DNA of 64,000 nucleotides, from NCBI GenBank assembly GCA_031287575.1, contig JAITSV010000062.1, positions 1 to 64,000 of the forward strand. The letters are read 5' to 3'. The position numbers and the translations under genes are program-made. This document shows, piece after piece, positions 51,777 through 61,382 of this stretch. This stretch comes from Desulfovibrio sp. (lineage in GTDB: Bacteria; Desulfobacterota; Desulfovibrionia; Desulfovibrionales; Desulfovibrionaceae). Positions within the stretch are counted from its first letter, which is position 1. Each line of letters starts with the position of its first letter. Under the pieces are notes generated by a model. The model was not told the DNA's origin. It saw nothing but the letters and a program-made list of their open reading frames with translations, and ran no database searches.

Positions 51777-53726
51777 TCACCGGACGGCCTCGACGAACAG
51801 GCTTTCCGGCTTGTACGTGCTGCCGTCGTTGCAGGTATCCAAGGCGTACGACGAGAACCCCGGAATGGCCGATTCGGTCGCCGTCCGCCGCGTGACATCC
51901 GCGAATCCGGCCTGCCGGAGCAGCAACCCCAGCGAGACTTCGTCATACATCCACAGATGCGGCTCGCCAGAGGTTCTGAAACGGCCAAGGCGCGCGTTTG
52001 CCGCGTCCGGCTGCGCCGAGGCAGGCAGCGGGTACGATTCAGGCGCAAAGGCATACTTCAGCCGCTGCATGAACGTCGGCTGGCCCAACGCACCCGCCCG
52101 CTCCGCCTCGGGCGAGGCTGCATTTCCGCCATCCCTCGCCATATCCTGCAATTGCAGGGCGATGAGGCTTCGCGCCGCCTCCACGCCGTTGGTCGCCATG
52201 ACGTACTCGGCAACAGGCAACGGCGAACGGGTCCAGAAACGCAACATCTCCCCGCCCGGCACATGGCGGCAGAGCTGATCGACAAGATTGATGACGGCAT
52301 ATTCATGGCGCGCAAGCACATCCGCGCCGTCTGCCACTTGCTCTTCGGACATGGCGTCTCGCGCAGCATCGAGGGCTGCCCGATACCCATCGACAAGCCA
52401 ACGCAGGTCAGGAACCGCAAGGCGCAGCACGCCGCCCGGTCGCAGGATTCTGCGGCACTCTTCCAGAAAGCGCAACGCATCGTCTCGACTGAAATGTTCC
52501 AACACGTGGGATGCATAGACCACTGTGGCGCTGGCATCCGCGTACGGCAAGGAGTCGAGAAGATTGCAAGCCATTACGCCAGGCAGCGTTTGCGTAAAGT
52601 CCACATTGACCCAGCCGTCGCGGGCACGCCCCCCACACCCGAGGTTGATACGCAACCCCTCAGCACCGGACTGAGCCGATACCCCCCCGATGCCGTTGCG
52701 GCGGCGCGCGGCTCGCCGCTCGCAGAAATCGTGCAGCCGCTCCTTCCAGCGCGCAATGACATCAAGAGGAAGCGAGATAGAGCCCGCCCCTTCGTGTCGC
52801 CCCGCGTGCCAACGCTCTATTCCGGGCATGTCATCACGCTCGACGACCGCCAGTCCCGTCTCAGCGGCTATTTCCTTTGCCCGGTTATCCACGCACAGGA
52901 TGAGTGAACTGTGCCCTTGCTCCAGGCTCCAGATTCCTGCGTGCAACCGCGTACCCACATGGTCCCACGTGGCGCGCCCGGCCAACTCGTCCAGACTTGC
53001 GGGGGTGTGCCCCAGCAACTCGATGTGGTTACGGCATTCGGCAAATGCGGAAAGAGAGGAAATGTAGTCGAGGTCGTGGCTTCCCTGGGGAAAGAACACG
53101 ATACCTTCGGGATAAAGACGCACAAGCGTGCGTATTAGGTCGTCGTCGGCAGCACTTCTGGAATAATCCGTCAGCGTGAGCAGGCAGACTTTCGCATTAC
53201 CCTCGCGTCCGGTCTGTCGGCCTTGCAGTTGCCACAGCGTGGGGCAGGATGTGTTGTACAATTCCCCCAAGCCGCAACGGCGCAGATGGCCAAGACTGTA
53301 GGCATCCCGCAAGGAATGCGGCCCCGTCCGCGCAAGAACGCGGTCATAGAACCAGCGTGTGACGGCATCCGGCTCGTCCTGATACTGCCACCAGCCTACC
53401 CCGCAGAGCACCGCCTCGAGAAACGGCGGATCGGCATGATGCAGGGGATCGTCGAACAACTTCCACTGATTGTAGCGAACCACGTGGGAAGACAGCAGGT
53501 TGGTCCCGGCGATCAGGTTGAGATCGGCATCAAGGGCTCTCTCGAGCAATGCCTGCGTTGGCGGGGTATGCGTCGAAACGCGTGCAACATCGGCACCGGG
53601 AAAAAGCTCGGCCAGCACCCTGTCGACGCTACGCTTGATGATGATGTCGCCCAGATTGATGCTGGCAGTGCCCGCATTATCGGCAAGCGCGGGATCGAAT
53701 ACGGTTATTCTGGTCATGGCGGTCAC
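51777..53726 (-). CDS. Fusion of polysaccharide pyruvyl-transferase-like and methyltransferase domains
   Basis: A 649-residue protein. The N-terminal ~330 residues resemble polysaccharide pyruvyl transferases: FDPALADNAGTASINLGDIIIKRSV, then AGTNLLSS and the late HAGIWSLEQGHSSLILCVDNRAKEIA. The C-terminal ~270 residues are a class I methyltransferase with INLGCGGRARDGWVNVD and FSRDDALRFLEECRRILRPGGVLRLAVPD. Pyruvyl ketals and O-methyl groups are common decorations of bacterial glycans. The start used is GTG, with GGAG five bases upstream; an ATG nine bases downstream is the alternative. Both domains look intact. Confidence 0.8.
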   Translation of the reverse strand: MTAMTRITVFDPALADNAGTASINLGDIIIKRSVDRVLAELFPGADVARVSTHTPPTQALLERALDADLNLIAGTNLLSSHVVRYNQWKLFDDPLHHADPPFLEAVLCGVGWWQYQDEPDAVTRWFYDRVLARTGPHSLRDAYSLGHLRRCGLGELYNTSCPTLWQLQGRQTGREGNAKVCLLTLTDYSRSAADDDLIRTLVRLYPEGIVFFPQGSHDLDYISSLSAFAECRNHIELLGHTPASLDELAGRATWDHVGTRLHAGIWSLEQGHSSLILCVDNRAKEIAAETGLAVVERDDMPGIERWHAGRHEGAGSISLPLDVIARWKERLHDFCERRAARRRNGIGGVSAQSGAEGLRINLGCGGRARDGWVNVDFTQTLPGVMACNLLDSLPYADASATVVYASHVLEHFSRDDALRFLEECRRILRPGGVLRLAVPDLRWLVDGYRAALDAARDAMSEEQVADGADVLARHEYAVINLVDQLCRHVPGGEMLRFWTRSPLPVAEYVMATNGVEAARSLIALQLQDMARDGGNAASPEAERAGALGQPTFMQRLKYAFAPESYPLPASAQPDAANARLGRFRTSGEPHLWMYDEVSLGLLLRQAGFADVTRRTATESAIPGFSSYALDTCNDGSTYKPESLFVEAVR

Positions 53727-53871
53727 GCTACTCCATGGAAGCCGTGCAATGGCTCTGTATCATCCCGTTCCCCCTTGCAGAGCAACCACCGGATCGCCCC
53801 TCCCGATCAGATACGGGCGCGACAGAACAACAGGTGCCGCCGACGGCACCAACCGACCAGGGTAGCCCGGA

Positions 53872-56019
53872 CTAGGCGCTGGACCGGCCACAAACGCCGC
53901 GATACATCCGCCTCAATCTCGTCCATATCGGGTAAGGCAGCATCCTGCGGACCCAGTCCTTGAACATGCCAAACGAACTCGGCTTTTCGATGTGCATCAC
54001 CACGTCGCTCTGTGCGAGGGCGACATCGAAAAAAATGTTCTTGCCGATGCGCCCGACGGGGAGAAGGTGCGCATGCTCCAGAGCCGTGTGAAAACTATGA
54101 TACTCGGAGTATAACGTACGCGTGTTTCTGGAATGGATGTACGCCCATGTGCCCAGGGCACTGCGGAGACCGGCATCACGATGCAGTTCGCGCAACCGGT
54201 CGATGAGCACGGCAGGCGACACGGGCACCAGGAAGCCGGCAATACCGTCAGCAACGGCATCCGTCTGCCCCGTGCACCGATAGGCCAGCGTCGGAATGCC
54301 GCAGCACCCGGCCTCCATAAGCGTCTGCCCGAACGTTTCGGCATGGCTGAAACTGACAACCACATCCGTGGCGCGGTACGCCGTGGCCACCTGTTCCGGT
54401 TCGTGCAGGTAGCCCAGGCTTTTCAACAGCGGATAGCGCGCGAGTATTTCTTTTTCCACAACCCCGAAACACAGGATGCGCAGGTTTTCCAGCCCGGCAC
54501 CCGAAAGGGCATCCAATCCTGCGATGGACCCCTTGAACGGGGAGGAAAAGTCCACCATCGGCATCAGGACGACAAAGGCATCCGCATCCAGCCCCAGCGC
54601 CTGCCTGGCCTCCTGCCTGCTGCCCGGATGGAAGGTCTTCTCGTCGCACCCAAGCCGTAGCAGGCGTGCTTCACGGCCCTCGGCTGAACACCGATTGTAC
54701 TGCTCCCGGGTCCATGCACTGTTGGCCAAGGCAAGAAAGTTGTCCCTGGCCATGACGCGGCGCTTCCCCGTCCAGGCCGCGTATATAGCGCTAGGCGAGA
54801 TGACAGGGTAGGTGTCGGGACTGGGGCATGTGTGGTCGCAGCCGGCAAGGTGCTTGTCGCAACCAAGAAACCCCGGATGCGGACAGTGCCCGGTGAGCAA
54901 CCACAAATCATGGAGACAGAAGCATGTGGGCCAGTGCTCCGTGAGCCTTTCCAACATATCTGAATCCGCCAGGGTGCAATGAAGATTGCCGCATACCACA
55001 AGGTCGGGGGCAAAGTTGTGCAGTTCCGACAGCACCAGTTCCGCCCGCTGTTCGTACCGCTCCCTGTCGCCCTGAAAACCGGTGGACCAAACCTCGCAGA
55101 CATGCCCGCCCGCCACCAGCGCCTTGAAAAGGCGTTTGTGCGCTATACCGGCCCCGTACAAGAAGCCGATGTCGTTCACAAAGGCAACGCGCAACGGGGG
55201 AGGGGGATCAGCCTGGTGCTGCCCGCTGACGGGCGCCAGGCCACGCTCTGCCCGCCAGGCGTTGGCGATGGGAAGGTATTCATCCGGCGAGGCCTGAGGG
55301 TTGTTGGTCTTCTGCTCCTCATGCAGCCGGAACATGGCAACCGGGGCGCCGATCACATGCAGTTTGGCGCCGCACGCCGCGAACCGAAGCCACATCTCGA
55401 CGTCCATGCAAAAATGCAGGTCTTCACGCACATGCCCGCCAGCCCGCTGCCACAACTCACGGGTGAACATGACCTCCGGCTGATAGAAAAACTTGCCGGT
55501 CTGCCACCCCCCGTAGAGATCGGAAATCTCTTCCGCAGGCAACGGACCATCGGCACACGAGGTCAGATGGGTTCCGAGGAAGCGCCCATCCCGGTAGAGC
55601 TGGCACCCACCGGCCACCATGTCCGCGCCGGACGTATGGAAGGCCATGGCGATCGCGGCGAGGGCGCCGGGTGCCAACATGTCGTCGCTGTTCAGCCAGG
55701 TGACGATATCGCCGGTTGCAAGACGCATCCCCTTGTTGATGGCATTCGACTGGCCGGTATCGGGCTCCTGGATGGTATGGGCCAACTTGTCCCTGTGCCG
55801 GTCCAGAATAGCCGACGTGCCATCCCTGGATGCACCATCAACGATAATGTGTTCTACATTCGGATAGTCTTGCAGGAAGACTGAAAGAATCGTGCCTTCG
55901 ATATATTTCGCATTATTATAAGAAGGAGTTACAATGGAAATCCTTGGCCAAGGACTTCCGCCAGGCAGCGCCGCAGGCAACGTGAAATCATTTTTGTTGC
56001 CCTTAAAAGCATCAAGCAT
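53872..56019 (-). CDS. Two-domain glycosyltransferase (GT2 + GT4)
   Basis: A 715-residue protein. Residues of about 25-260 are a GT2 domain: ISIVTPSYNNAKYIEGTILSVFLQDYPNVEHIIVDGASRDGT, DIVTWLNSDDML (DxD), then the C-terminal helix. About 290-640 is a GT4 domain: LRVAFVNDIGFLYGAGIAHKRLF, FAPDLVVCGN, CFCLHDLWLLTGHC, then SFSHAETFGQTLMEAGCCGIPTLAYRCTGQTDAVADGIAGFLVP (the EX7E region). Two activities in one chain suggest it adds two sugars in turn. ATG four bases inside the 3' flank of the upstream gene. Confidence 0.87.
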   Translation of the reverse strand: MLDAFKGNKNDFTLPAALPGGSPWPRISIVTPSYNNAKYIEGTILSVFLQDYPNVEHIIVDGASRDGTSAILDRHRDKLAHTIQEPDTGQSNAINKGMRLATGDIVTWLNSDDMLAPGALAAIAMAFHTSGADMVAGGCQLYRDGRFLGTHLTSCADGPLPAEEISDLYGGWQTGKFFYQPEVMFTRELWQRAGGHVREDLHFCMDVEMWLRFAACGAKLHVIGAPVAMFRLHEEQKTNNPQASPDEYLPIANAWRAERGLAPVSGQHQADPPPPLRVAFVNDIGFLYGAGIAHKRLFKALVAGGHVCEVWSTGFQGDRERYEQRAELVLSELHNFAPDLVVCGNLHCTLADSDMLERLTEHWPTCFCLHDLWLLTGHCPHPGFLGCDKHLAGCDHTCPSPDTYPVISPSAIYAAWTGKRRVMARDNFLALANSAWTREQYNRCSAEGREARLLRLGCDEKTFHPGSRQEARQALGLDADAFVVLMPMVDFSSPFKGSIAGLDALSGAGLENLRILCFGVVEKEILARYPLLKSLGYLHEPEQVATAYRATDVVVSFSHAETFGQTLMEAGCCGIPTLAYRCTGQTDAVADGIAGFLVPVSPAVLIDRLRELHRDAGLRSALGTWAYIHSRNTRTLYSEYHSFHTALEHAHLLPVGRIGKNIFFDVALAQSDVVMHIEKPSSFGMFKDWVRRMLPYPIWTRLRRMYRGVCGRSSA

Positions 56020-56020
56020 A

Positions 56021-57535
56021 CTATTCACACTTTCTCGACGAGAGAACCTTTTGCAGCATTGCCCCAATCCACGTTCCCGAAGACGCACTCGCTTCGGGGC
56101 GAATGATACAGCCACGACGCGAATCTTCCGGGTACGCCCCACCCTCTTCCACCCCGCCGCCCCGTTTGCCACCCTTGGCGCAAGACGGCTGCACCGCTAT
56201 TTCGCAATACGCGCCGGTTGCGACCATCATCTTGAAAAGGCTGTCCATGACATTGCCCACGAGAACCTCTTCGAGAGGCCCGTGGCTCTGCCTGCGGCCC
56301 CCAGTTCCGGCACGTTCTTCATATACGCGCGAATACTGTTGCGCAACGGATTCTTCGCAAAATCTATGGACTGCAAACTCTCGCGACGCAACCCGCATAC
56401 ACGGACGGTCACTCATGAACATCTTATGAATGACACGCGCTAACGCCTCTGGTGACGGCTCGGAAATGAAACCCGTCACACTATCCTGAAACGCCTCGGC
56501 GCTGCCCCCGGTATCGAAAGCTATCACAGGCGTTCCGCAACACTGTGCTTCGCAAAGTGTATTGGAAAGATTGTCCAGCTTGGAAGGGTGCACGAACACA
56601 TCTGCTATATTGTACCAATCCGTCAGCGCATCACTCTCCACGCTTCCCACATGGCGGATGCAGAACGATGCGGAGAGCACGTCTCCTCCACCAAACAACA
56701 CACGCTCAAAGGGTATCTCGGGGTACGTCTCCGTAAATATTTCCATCGCCTCTATGACGCATTCGATGTTCTTGCGGGGGTTGTCGAGCGACTCCATCCC
56801 GACCAGCACGACAAACGCGTTTTGCGGAACGCCATATTCCTCACGAAGCGCCTGCCTGTCGCGCGGGGAAAACAGCTTGGTGTCATGCGCATTGGGAATG
56901 ACCGCAACCGGCTGTCCGGCAAAAAGCGAACTGTTGCCTACAAGCCTGGCAAGCCATGCACTGGGGCTTGCCAGCGCCAGATCAAGATGAGGATACAGTT
57001 CCCGCTTCAGCCGATGACTCTGCGCGCTGAGATCGTTGACACCCGGACTGGCCAGCATCGGGCATTCGCCGCACTGCTGTTCATAGCGGCGACACGAGAC
57101 ATGGTAATGACAGCCACCCGTGAAGGGATTCATGTCGTGAAAGGTCCACACGATCTTCTTCCCGCACAACTGCGGGAAAAGCTTGGGAGAAAGCAGTACC
57201 CCCTGGGCCCAGTGCAGATGGACGATGTCCGCCCGTTCAATCACGTCTTCGGGCATGGCACTGAAAAGCAACACCGTGGACATGTCCGAAAAAAGCTCAC
57301 ATGCGGCCGCAGCCCGCGAATCCGGCGTGGTAAGGCTGGACCAGTACCTGAACAGCGGCGACATCAGGGGGGCCCCGCCCGGGCTCGTGTAGTTGAGCGG
57401 CGAACATCCGGGCAGTACCGGATCGGCGCAGACAAACGTCCCGCTGTGCCCATGAGCCATGAGCGCCTGGTGAAGACGTAGTGCCGCGTAGGCGGCCCCA
57501 CCGGAAGGCAGGGCGTTAATCGTGAGTATGTTCAT
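56021..57535 (-). CDS. GT4-family glycosyltransferase
   Basis: A 504-residue glycosyltransferase. The start ILTINALPSGGAAYAALRLHQALMAHGH is the GT4 N-terminal Rossmann strand. HWAQGVLLSPKLFPQL and KIVWTFHDMNPFTGGCHYH follow. The C-terminal domain shows VLVGMESLDNPRKNIECVI and the EX7E region VHPSKLDNLSNTLCEAQCCGTPVIAFDTGGSAEAF. The last ~80 residues are Gly/Ser/Arg-rich and outside the fold. It probably adds a hexose to the exported glycan. It abuts the GT2-GT4 gene and is the start of the GC-rich part of the locus; the genes upstream are AT-richer. Confidence 0.88.
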   Translation of the reverse strand: MNILTINALPSGGAAYAALRLHQALMAHGHSGTFVCADPVLPGCSPLNYTSPGGAPLMSPLFRYWSSLTTPDSRAAAACELFSDMSTVLLFSAMPEDVIERADIVHLHWAQGVLLSPKLFPQLCGKKIVWTFHDMNPFTGGCHYHVSCRRYEQQCGECPMLASPGVNDLSAQSHRLKRELYPHLDLALASPSAWLARLVGNSSLFAGQPVAVIPNAHDTKLFSPRDRQALREEYGVPQNAFVVLVGMESLDNPRKNIECVIEAMEIFTETYPEIPFERVLFGGGDVLSASFCIRHVGSVESDALTDWYNIADVFVHPSKLDNLSNTLCEAQCCGTPVIAFDTGGSAEAFQDSVTGFISEPSPEALARVIHKMFMSDRPCMRVASREFAVHRFCEESVAQQYSRVYEERAGTGGRRQSHGPLEEVLVGNVMDSLFKMMVATGAYCEIAVQPSCAKGGKRGGGVEEGGAYPEDSRRGCIIRPEASASSGTWIGAMLQKVLSSRKCE

Positions 57536-57688
57536 CTTTAGAACCTTTCTACGATTCGCCCTCGGAGCAACTCAGAGTCAGACCGAACGCATCATTCCAC
57601 CACAAGGCTACCTGCAAAGCACATCTCCAAAGCACTCACGGACAAGCGAATGCAACTAAAAACAAATGCATTGCCGAAATGTAAAAAA
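57536..57688. other. AT-rich spacer in the polysaccharide locus
   Basis: About 150 bases without a gene between the GT4 gene and the TylF-like methyltransferase, clearly AT-richer than the flanking glycosyltransferase genes. No terminator was found. Confidence 0.35.
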
Positions 57689-58435
57689 TCATGCCGCAGC
57701 AACACGAACAATGTGCAATCGCACACGTCTTTCACATTTAAACTCGCTGCTGTGTCGTGCTACATACTCGTCCACAGCCAATCGGCACCCGCTATAATGA
57801 TCATAATCATCAATTACCATACGCCCCCCCACGGAAAGGCATGGCCCGATCCTTTCAAGACAAACCTTCACTGACTCATACCAATCGCAATCAATGTGCG
57901 CCAATGCGATCAAATCTTTGGGATAAAGCGTATCTTCATACAATCCCTTAACAAATCGCACGGAATTTTGATGTGCAGGATAGCCAGCATCAGCAAAATT
58001 CTTAGAAATAGTCGTTAGCAAGTCAGGGGTATACCCATAATACTCCCCCCCCTTAAGCCCTTCTGAACGACCCGAACGAATAACCTCGTAACGCTGATGG
58101 ACATCAGGTCCATCATGGCCGGAAGGCTCAGGAATCATTCCAAATACATCATAGACATACAAAGGGCGGTCACACCCCTTTGCCGCAGCGAGAACAATGG
58201 CAGACCCCCCCAATGCACATCCTGCCTCAAGCACAACGCCGGGGACGCCTGATTCATTCACCTCAATCATCGTCTGCGCAAGGCCTACCAGGGCCTCAAC
58301 CCCCAAGTAAGAGAGGCCTTGCATATCCACTTGCATCGCCAATTCAGCAAAAGCTGGCTCCTTCGCCCCCGTGCAACCAGACGGCACTCGAGCAGCCTTG
58401 CCAAAAAATGCACGCAAAAAACCATACACATCCAT
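57689..58435 (-). CDS. TylF/MycF-type O-methyltransferase
   Basis: A 248-residue SAM-dependent methyltransferase of the macrocin O-methyltransferase (TylF) family. Key parts are GVVLEAGCALGGSAIVLAAA (SAM loop), YVYDVFGMIP, YTPDLLTTISKNFADAGYP and the metal-site region IALAHIDCDWYESVKVCLERI followed by VIDDYDHYSG. These enzymes methylate a sugar hydroxyl. AGGAG is eight bases before the ATG; an earlier GTG overlaps that site. The gene is AT-rich relative to the chromosome average. Confidence 0.87.
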   Translation of the reverse strand: MDVYGFLRAFFGKAARVPSGCTGAKEPAFAELAMQVDMQGLSYLGVEALVGLAQTMIEVNESGVPGVVLEAGCALGGSAIVLAAAKGCDRPLYVYDVFGMIPEPSGHDGPDVHQRYEVIRSGRSEGLKGGEYYGYTPDLLTTISKNFADAGYPAHQNSVRFVKGLYEDTLYPKDLIALAHIDCDWYESVKVCLERIGPCLSVGGRMVIDDYDHYSGCRLAVDEYVARHSSEFKCERRVRLHIVRVAAA

Positions 58436-58497
58436 CAGCACAACTCCTGCAATCTACCTGCACGCCCGGCCAGAAACACACCTACCCTCATATGACC

Positions 58498-59052
58498 CTA
58501 TGATTTCCGTTGAAACCTGAGGAGTTCATGCAGTGGAGATTCAATCTCTCCACAGAGACAGAATCCTTCCTCACAAAACAAATCAATAATATCTTGCCGC
58601 TTCATATCATTCACCCAAGCAAGAGACCTCCGCAACTGAAAATCTGGATACTTATCAACCGAACAATAAGAAAGCACAACGACATCACAAGCCGCTGCAA
58701 CAGCATTCACAAACCACGGTACGTCTTCTACATACTCAAGACAGCCACTAACGAATGCTAATTCTGCATAAATGTGTGGAAACTGACGCGCATTAAAATC
58801 ACAAACAATTGTATCATCGGTTCTTTGCACATAATCAACAGGAAAATACTTCACCCCGTGCCCAAGGTGGTTGCGCAAAAGCTGCATGCCACAGCCAAGA
58901 TCTATAACACTTCTCTCACCCTGCATAAGTTTACACAGAGCAACAATGCGCAACTCCCATGACGGGTCGAAATACTCTATCGACTTCCACGTGACAGCAG
59001 CCTGACGTGGCCGCAGACGCAACGCGGCTCGAATACGCCCAAAAAGACGCAT
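58498..59052 (-). CDS. Class I SAM-dependent methyltransferase-like protein
   Basis: A 184-residue protein. SVIDLGCGMQLLRNHLGHGVKYFPVDYV is a SAM-binding loop, and LAFVSGCLEYVEDVPWFVNAVAAACDVVVLSYC is the next strand-helix pair. The rest is short, and no clear target-specific domain is seen, so it may be a small methyltransferase or a fragment. The ATG overlaps the sulfotransferase stop as TAATG, so translation is coupled. AT-rich (24 GC of 60 in the line at 58741), matching its neighbours. Confidence 0.7.
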   Translation of the reverse strand: MRLFGRIRAALRLRPRQAAVTWKSIEYFDPSWELRIVALCKLMQGERSVIDLGCGMQLLRNHLGHGVKYFPVDYVQRTDDTIVCDFNARQFPHIYAELAFVSGCLEYVEDVPWFVNAVAAACDVVVLSYCSVDKYPDFQLRRSLAWVNDMKRQDIIDLFCEEGFCLCGEIESPLHELLRFQRKS

Positions 59053-59864
59053 TACCACAGAACACTCCCACACAAGGGGTAACCGAGTTCACCCATAACA
59101 CCCCCGGCAGTTCTATCAATAAAATCACCATGATGCTTAGAAAAATAATTTTTCCAATCGCCGCAAACGCCCTTCCGAAAAAAAGATGCATTGGTATTTC
59201 CAAACACCTGCGAAGAACACACGCTTTCGCGACAGCTTACTATTGTTGTAGACCGATGCCGCCCGACAAATGCTGCAACGTTGCTCAAAGTTCTTGCAAA
59301 CTCATTTTTCATTTCTTCATACTTCACAAAAAAGACCCTTCCAGACTCCAACACCTCTGGATTAAGTACCCACGAACGGACATGCTCCACCCACTCAACA
59401 ACATGCCCTTCTAAAAATTCCATGAATTCTTCTGCATCAAAACGAACATCCTCAGCGCTTCTCCCCCATATCCAATGCTGGGTATAAAAATAATACGACA
59501 ACATAACATCTGCAACGTTTCTATATACATACACAGTTTTGCATGGTATTTTTGTGTCAAAAAACTCTTTCCACCTCATGTGTGTTTTAATGATAGAAAA
59601 ACATTCACACGGATCATCTCTAAACGCAAGATATGCACCGCCACTCAACTCAAATCGCCCCTTCTTCAATAATCCAGAATTAATTTCCGCTTCTTGAGTT
59701 GGCGCATAGAGATCCTGCAATGTCCGAATCATCCACGTTGTACCAGACCGGGGATATGTTGCAACAACAAGAGCATCCCCAACATCCACAAAATCCCCTT
59801 TATTGCCAGCCTGGTGACCCGCGAGATGTTTACCAAACAAAGCCTTATGCAACATCGAGAGCAT
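59052..59864 (-). CDS. PAPS-dependent sulfotransferase
   Basis: A 270-residue sulfotransferase of the cytosolic-type (Sulfotransfer_1) family. Visible signatures: the 5'-phosphosulfate loop VATYPRSGTTWMIRTLQ near residue 36, the 3'-phosphate site KTVYVYRNVADVMLSYYFY, the catalytic histidine region CFSIIKTHMRWKEFF and the C-terminal FFRKGVCGDWKNYFS (RKGxxGDWKN). It would transfer sulfate from PAPS to a sugar, lipid or small molecule. APS kinase, which makes PAPS, is encoded about 2.8 kb away in the same locus. An in-frame second ATG nine bases downstream is possible as the start. Confidence 0.88.
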   Translation of the reverse strand: MLSMLHKALFGKHLAGHQAGNKGDFVDVGDALVVATYPRSGTTWMIRTLQDLYAPTQEAEINSGLLKKGRFELSGGAYLAFRDDPCECFSIIKTHMRWKEFFDTKIPCKTVYVYRNVADVMLSYYFYTQHWIWGRSAEDVRFDAEEFMEFLEGHVVEWVEHVRSWVLNPEVLESGRVFFVKYEEMKNEFARTLSNVAAFVGRHRSTTIVSCRESVCSSQVFGNTNASFFRKGVCGDWKNYFSKHHGDFIDRTAGGVMGELGYPLCGSVLW

Positions 59865-59963
59865 TTGAGCATCCTAACTCTATCGGGCTGATCAAAGTAA
59901 CCCGAGCTACAGTTCAGTCATAGCCACAGCCTGCACGCGCCCCCATAAAAAGACATACACATA
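59865..59963. other. Spacer between sulfotransferase and Wzt genes
   Basis: About 100 AT-rich bases; no gene or clear terminator was seen, so the genes probably form one transcript. Confidence 0.3.
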
Positions 59964-61382
59964 CTACCTATCAACTCGCCGAACCTTAACCGTTGTCGCA
60001 AGATCAGCCAAACCCATAAAGGGGATACGCATCCCCTCGTGAGGCGCAACGACAACAAACGAACCTACTTGCGCGAGACTCACAAGCGGAACGCCAAATG
60101 ACCAGAAATTCTCCGGCGTTACCGTTTCGATACTTTCGGATATCCACCTAGGATATTCTGCCAGATTAAACGTGACTGTATACGGCCCCCTTGCAATAGA
60201 TAGTGCTACAGTCCAGCACATCCTGATATGCGTCCCTTTCTTGAGCTCACAAGGAATACTTGCCCCTACCTGCAGAGAACTCTGACAATAAACTGCAACG
60301 TTATCCACAGTCCACAACGTTATTCCAGCTACAAGCTGCTGCATATCACGGAGAACTGCCATCTCAGCATAAAAATATGCGCTCTCACCCTGCTCAAAAT
60401 CACGTCGAGCCAGTCCGTGCCTACAACTTAGCCCGAACCCATCAACGCGAACGACCCCGCCCTCCCCATCAGTACTTACCGCTCGACTCAAATCAAAAAA
60501 GGCATCGCTATCTGGCCAAGTCGGAAATGCATCTTGAGAAAAGTCCGAGACACAAGCACTTGCCTCAGCCGAATTTACAGGAAACTCAAAACCCGCTCGT
60601 GCCACAGTAGCTACACGATTTAAATATCTGCGTACCCCTTCTTCAACGCCCCCCTGGTGAACAACGCGCCCACCTTCAAGAACGATCACCGACGAGCAGT
60701 ATTTACGCACGGCCTGCACATCATGCGTCACGAGCAGTATGGCGGTCCCCTTCCGCAAAAGCTCGGCCATATGCGCATGACACTTCTGCTGGAAGAAAAT
60801 GTCGCCTACGGCCAATGCCTCATCGACGATAAGGATATCCGGGTCCAGGCAGGCCTGCACGGCAAAGGCAAGACGAACGAACATACCGCTGGAGTACGTC
60901 TTGACCGGCTGTTCGAAAAAATCGCCGATATCCGCGAACTCGCGAATTTCCTCGAGCCGTTGGGCGATTTCGGCGGACGAAAGCCCCAGGGCCGTGCCGT
61001 TGACAAAGACATTCTCGCACCCCGTGAACTCCGGCAGAAAACCGCTGCCCAGTTCAAGCAGCGAGGCTACCCGTCCACGCAGGCGGGCTTCGCCCACGGT
61101 GGGCCGAAGCGCACCGGCCAGAATCTGAAGCAATGTGCTCTTGCCAGCTCCGTTATGCCCCACGATGCCGAGCGCCTCGCCCCTTCGCACCGTGAAGGAC
61201 ACGTCGCGCAACGCCCAGAACTTGCGACTGTACTGACGCCGCAGCAATGCCTGCTTGAACCGGTCCTGCGGTCTGGCAAAGACGTCATAGCATTTGCCGA
61301 GGTTGGCGGCGGCAATGACCACATCGGAATCATCGCGCATGAGCGCGTCAACGGAGATGGACTCCGGCGTATCACATGACAT
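59964..61382 (-). CDS. wzt: Polysaccharide ABC exporter ATPase with C-terminal substrate domain (Wzt type)
   Basis: A 472-residue ABC ATPase. The N-terminal ~250 residues are the nucleotide-binding domain: Walker A GHNGAGKST at about 85, SGFLPEFTGCENVFVNG, signature TYSSGMFVRLAFAVQ, Walker B ILIVDEALAVGD and the H-loop LLVTHDV. The last ~180 residues (from about 300) form a Wzt-type C-terminal domain, which in E. coli O9a recognises the capped non-reducing end of the glycan. Its presence suggests a capped, chain-length-controlled polysaccharide. AAGGG precedes the ATG, and it overlaps the permease gene by 11 bases. Confidence 0.9.
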   Translation of the reverse strand: MSCDTPESISVDALMRDDSDVVIAAANLGKCYDVFARPQDRFKQALLRRQYSRKFWALRDVSFTVRRGEALGIVGHNGAGKSTLLQILAGALRPTVGEARLRGRVASLLELGSGFLPEFTGCENVFVNGTALGLSSAEIAQRLEEIREFADIGDFFEQPVKTYSSGMFVRLAFAVQACLDPDILIVDEALAVGDIFFQQKCHAHMAELLRKGTAILLVTHDVQAVRKYCSSVIVLEGGRVVHQGGVEEGVRRYLNRVATVARAGFEFPVNSAEASACVSDFSQDAFPTWPDSDAFFDLSRAVSTDGEGGVVRVDGFGLSCRHGLARRDFEQGESAYFYAEMAVLRDMQQLVAGITLWTVDNVAVYCQSSLQVGASIPCELKKGTHIRMCWTVALSIARGPYTVTFNLAEYPRWISESIETVTPENFWSFGVPLVSLAQVGSFVVVAPHEGMRIPFMGLADLATTVKVRRVDR

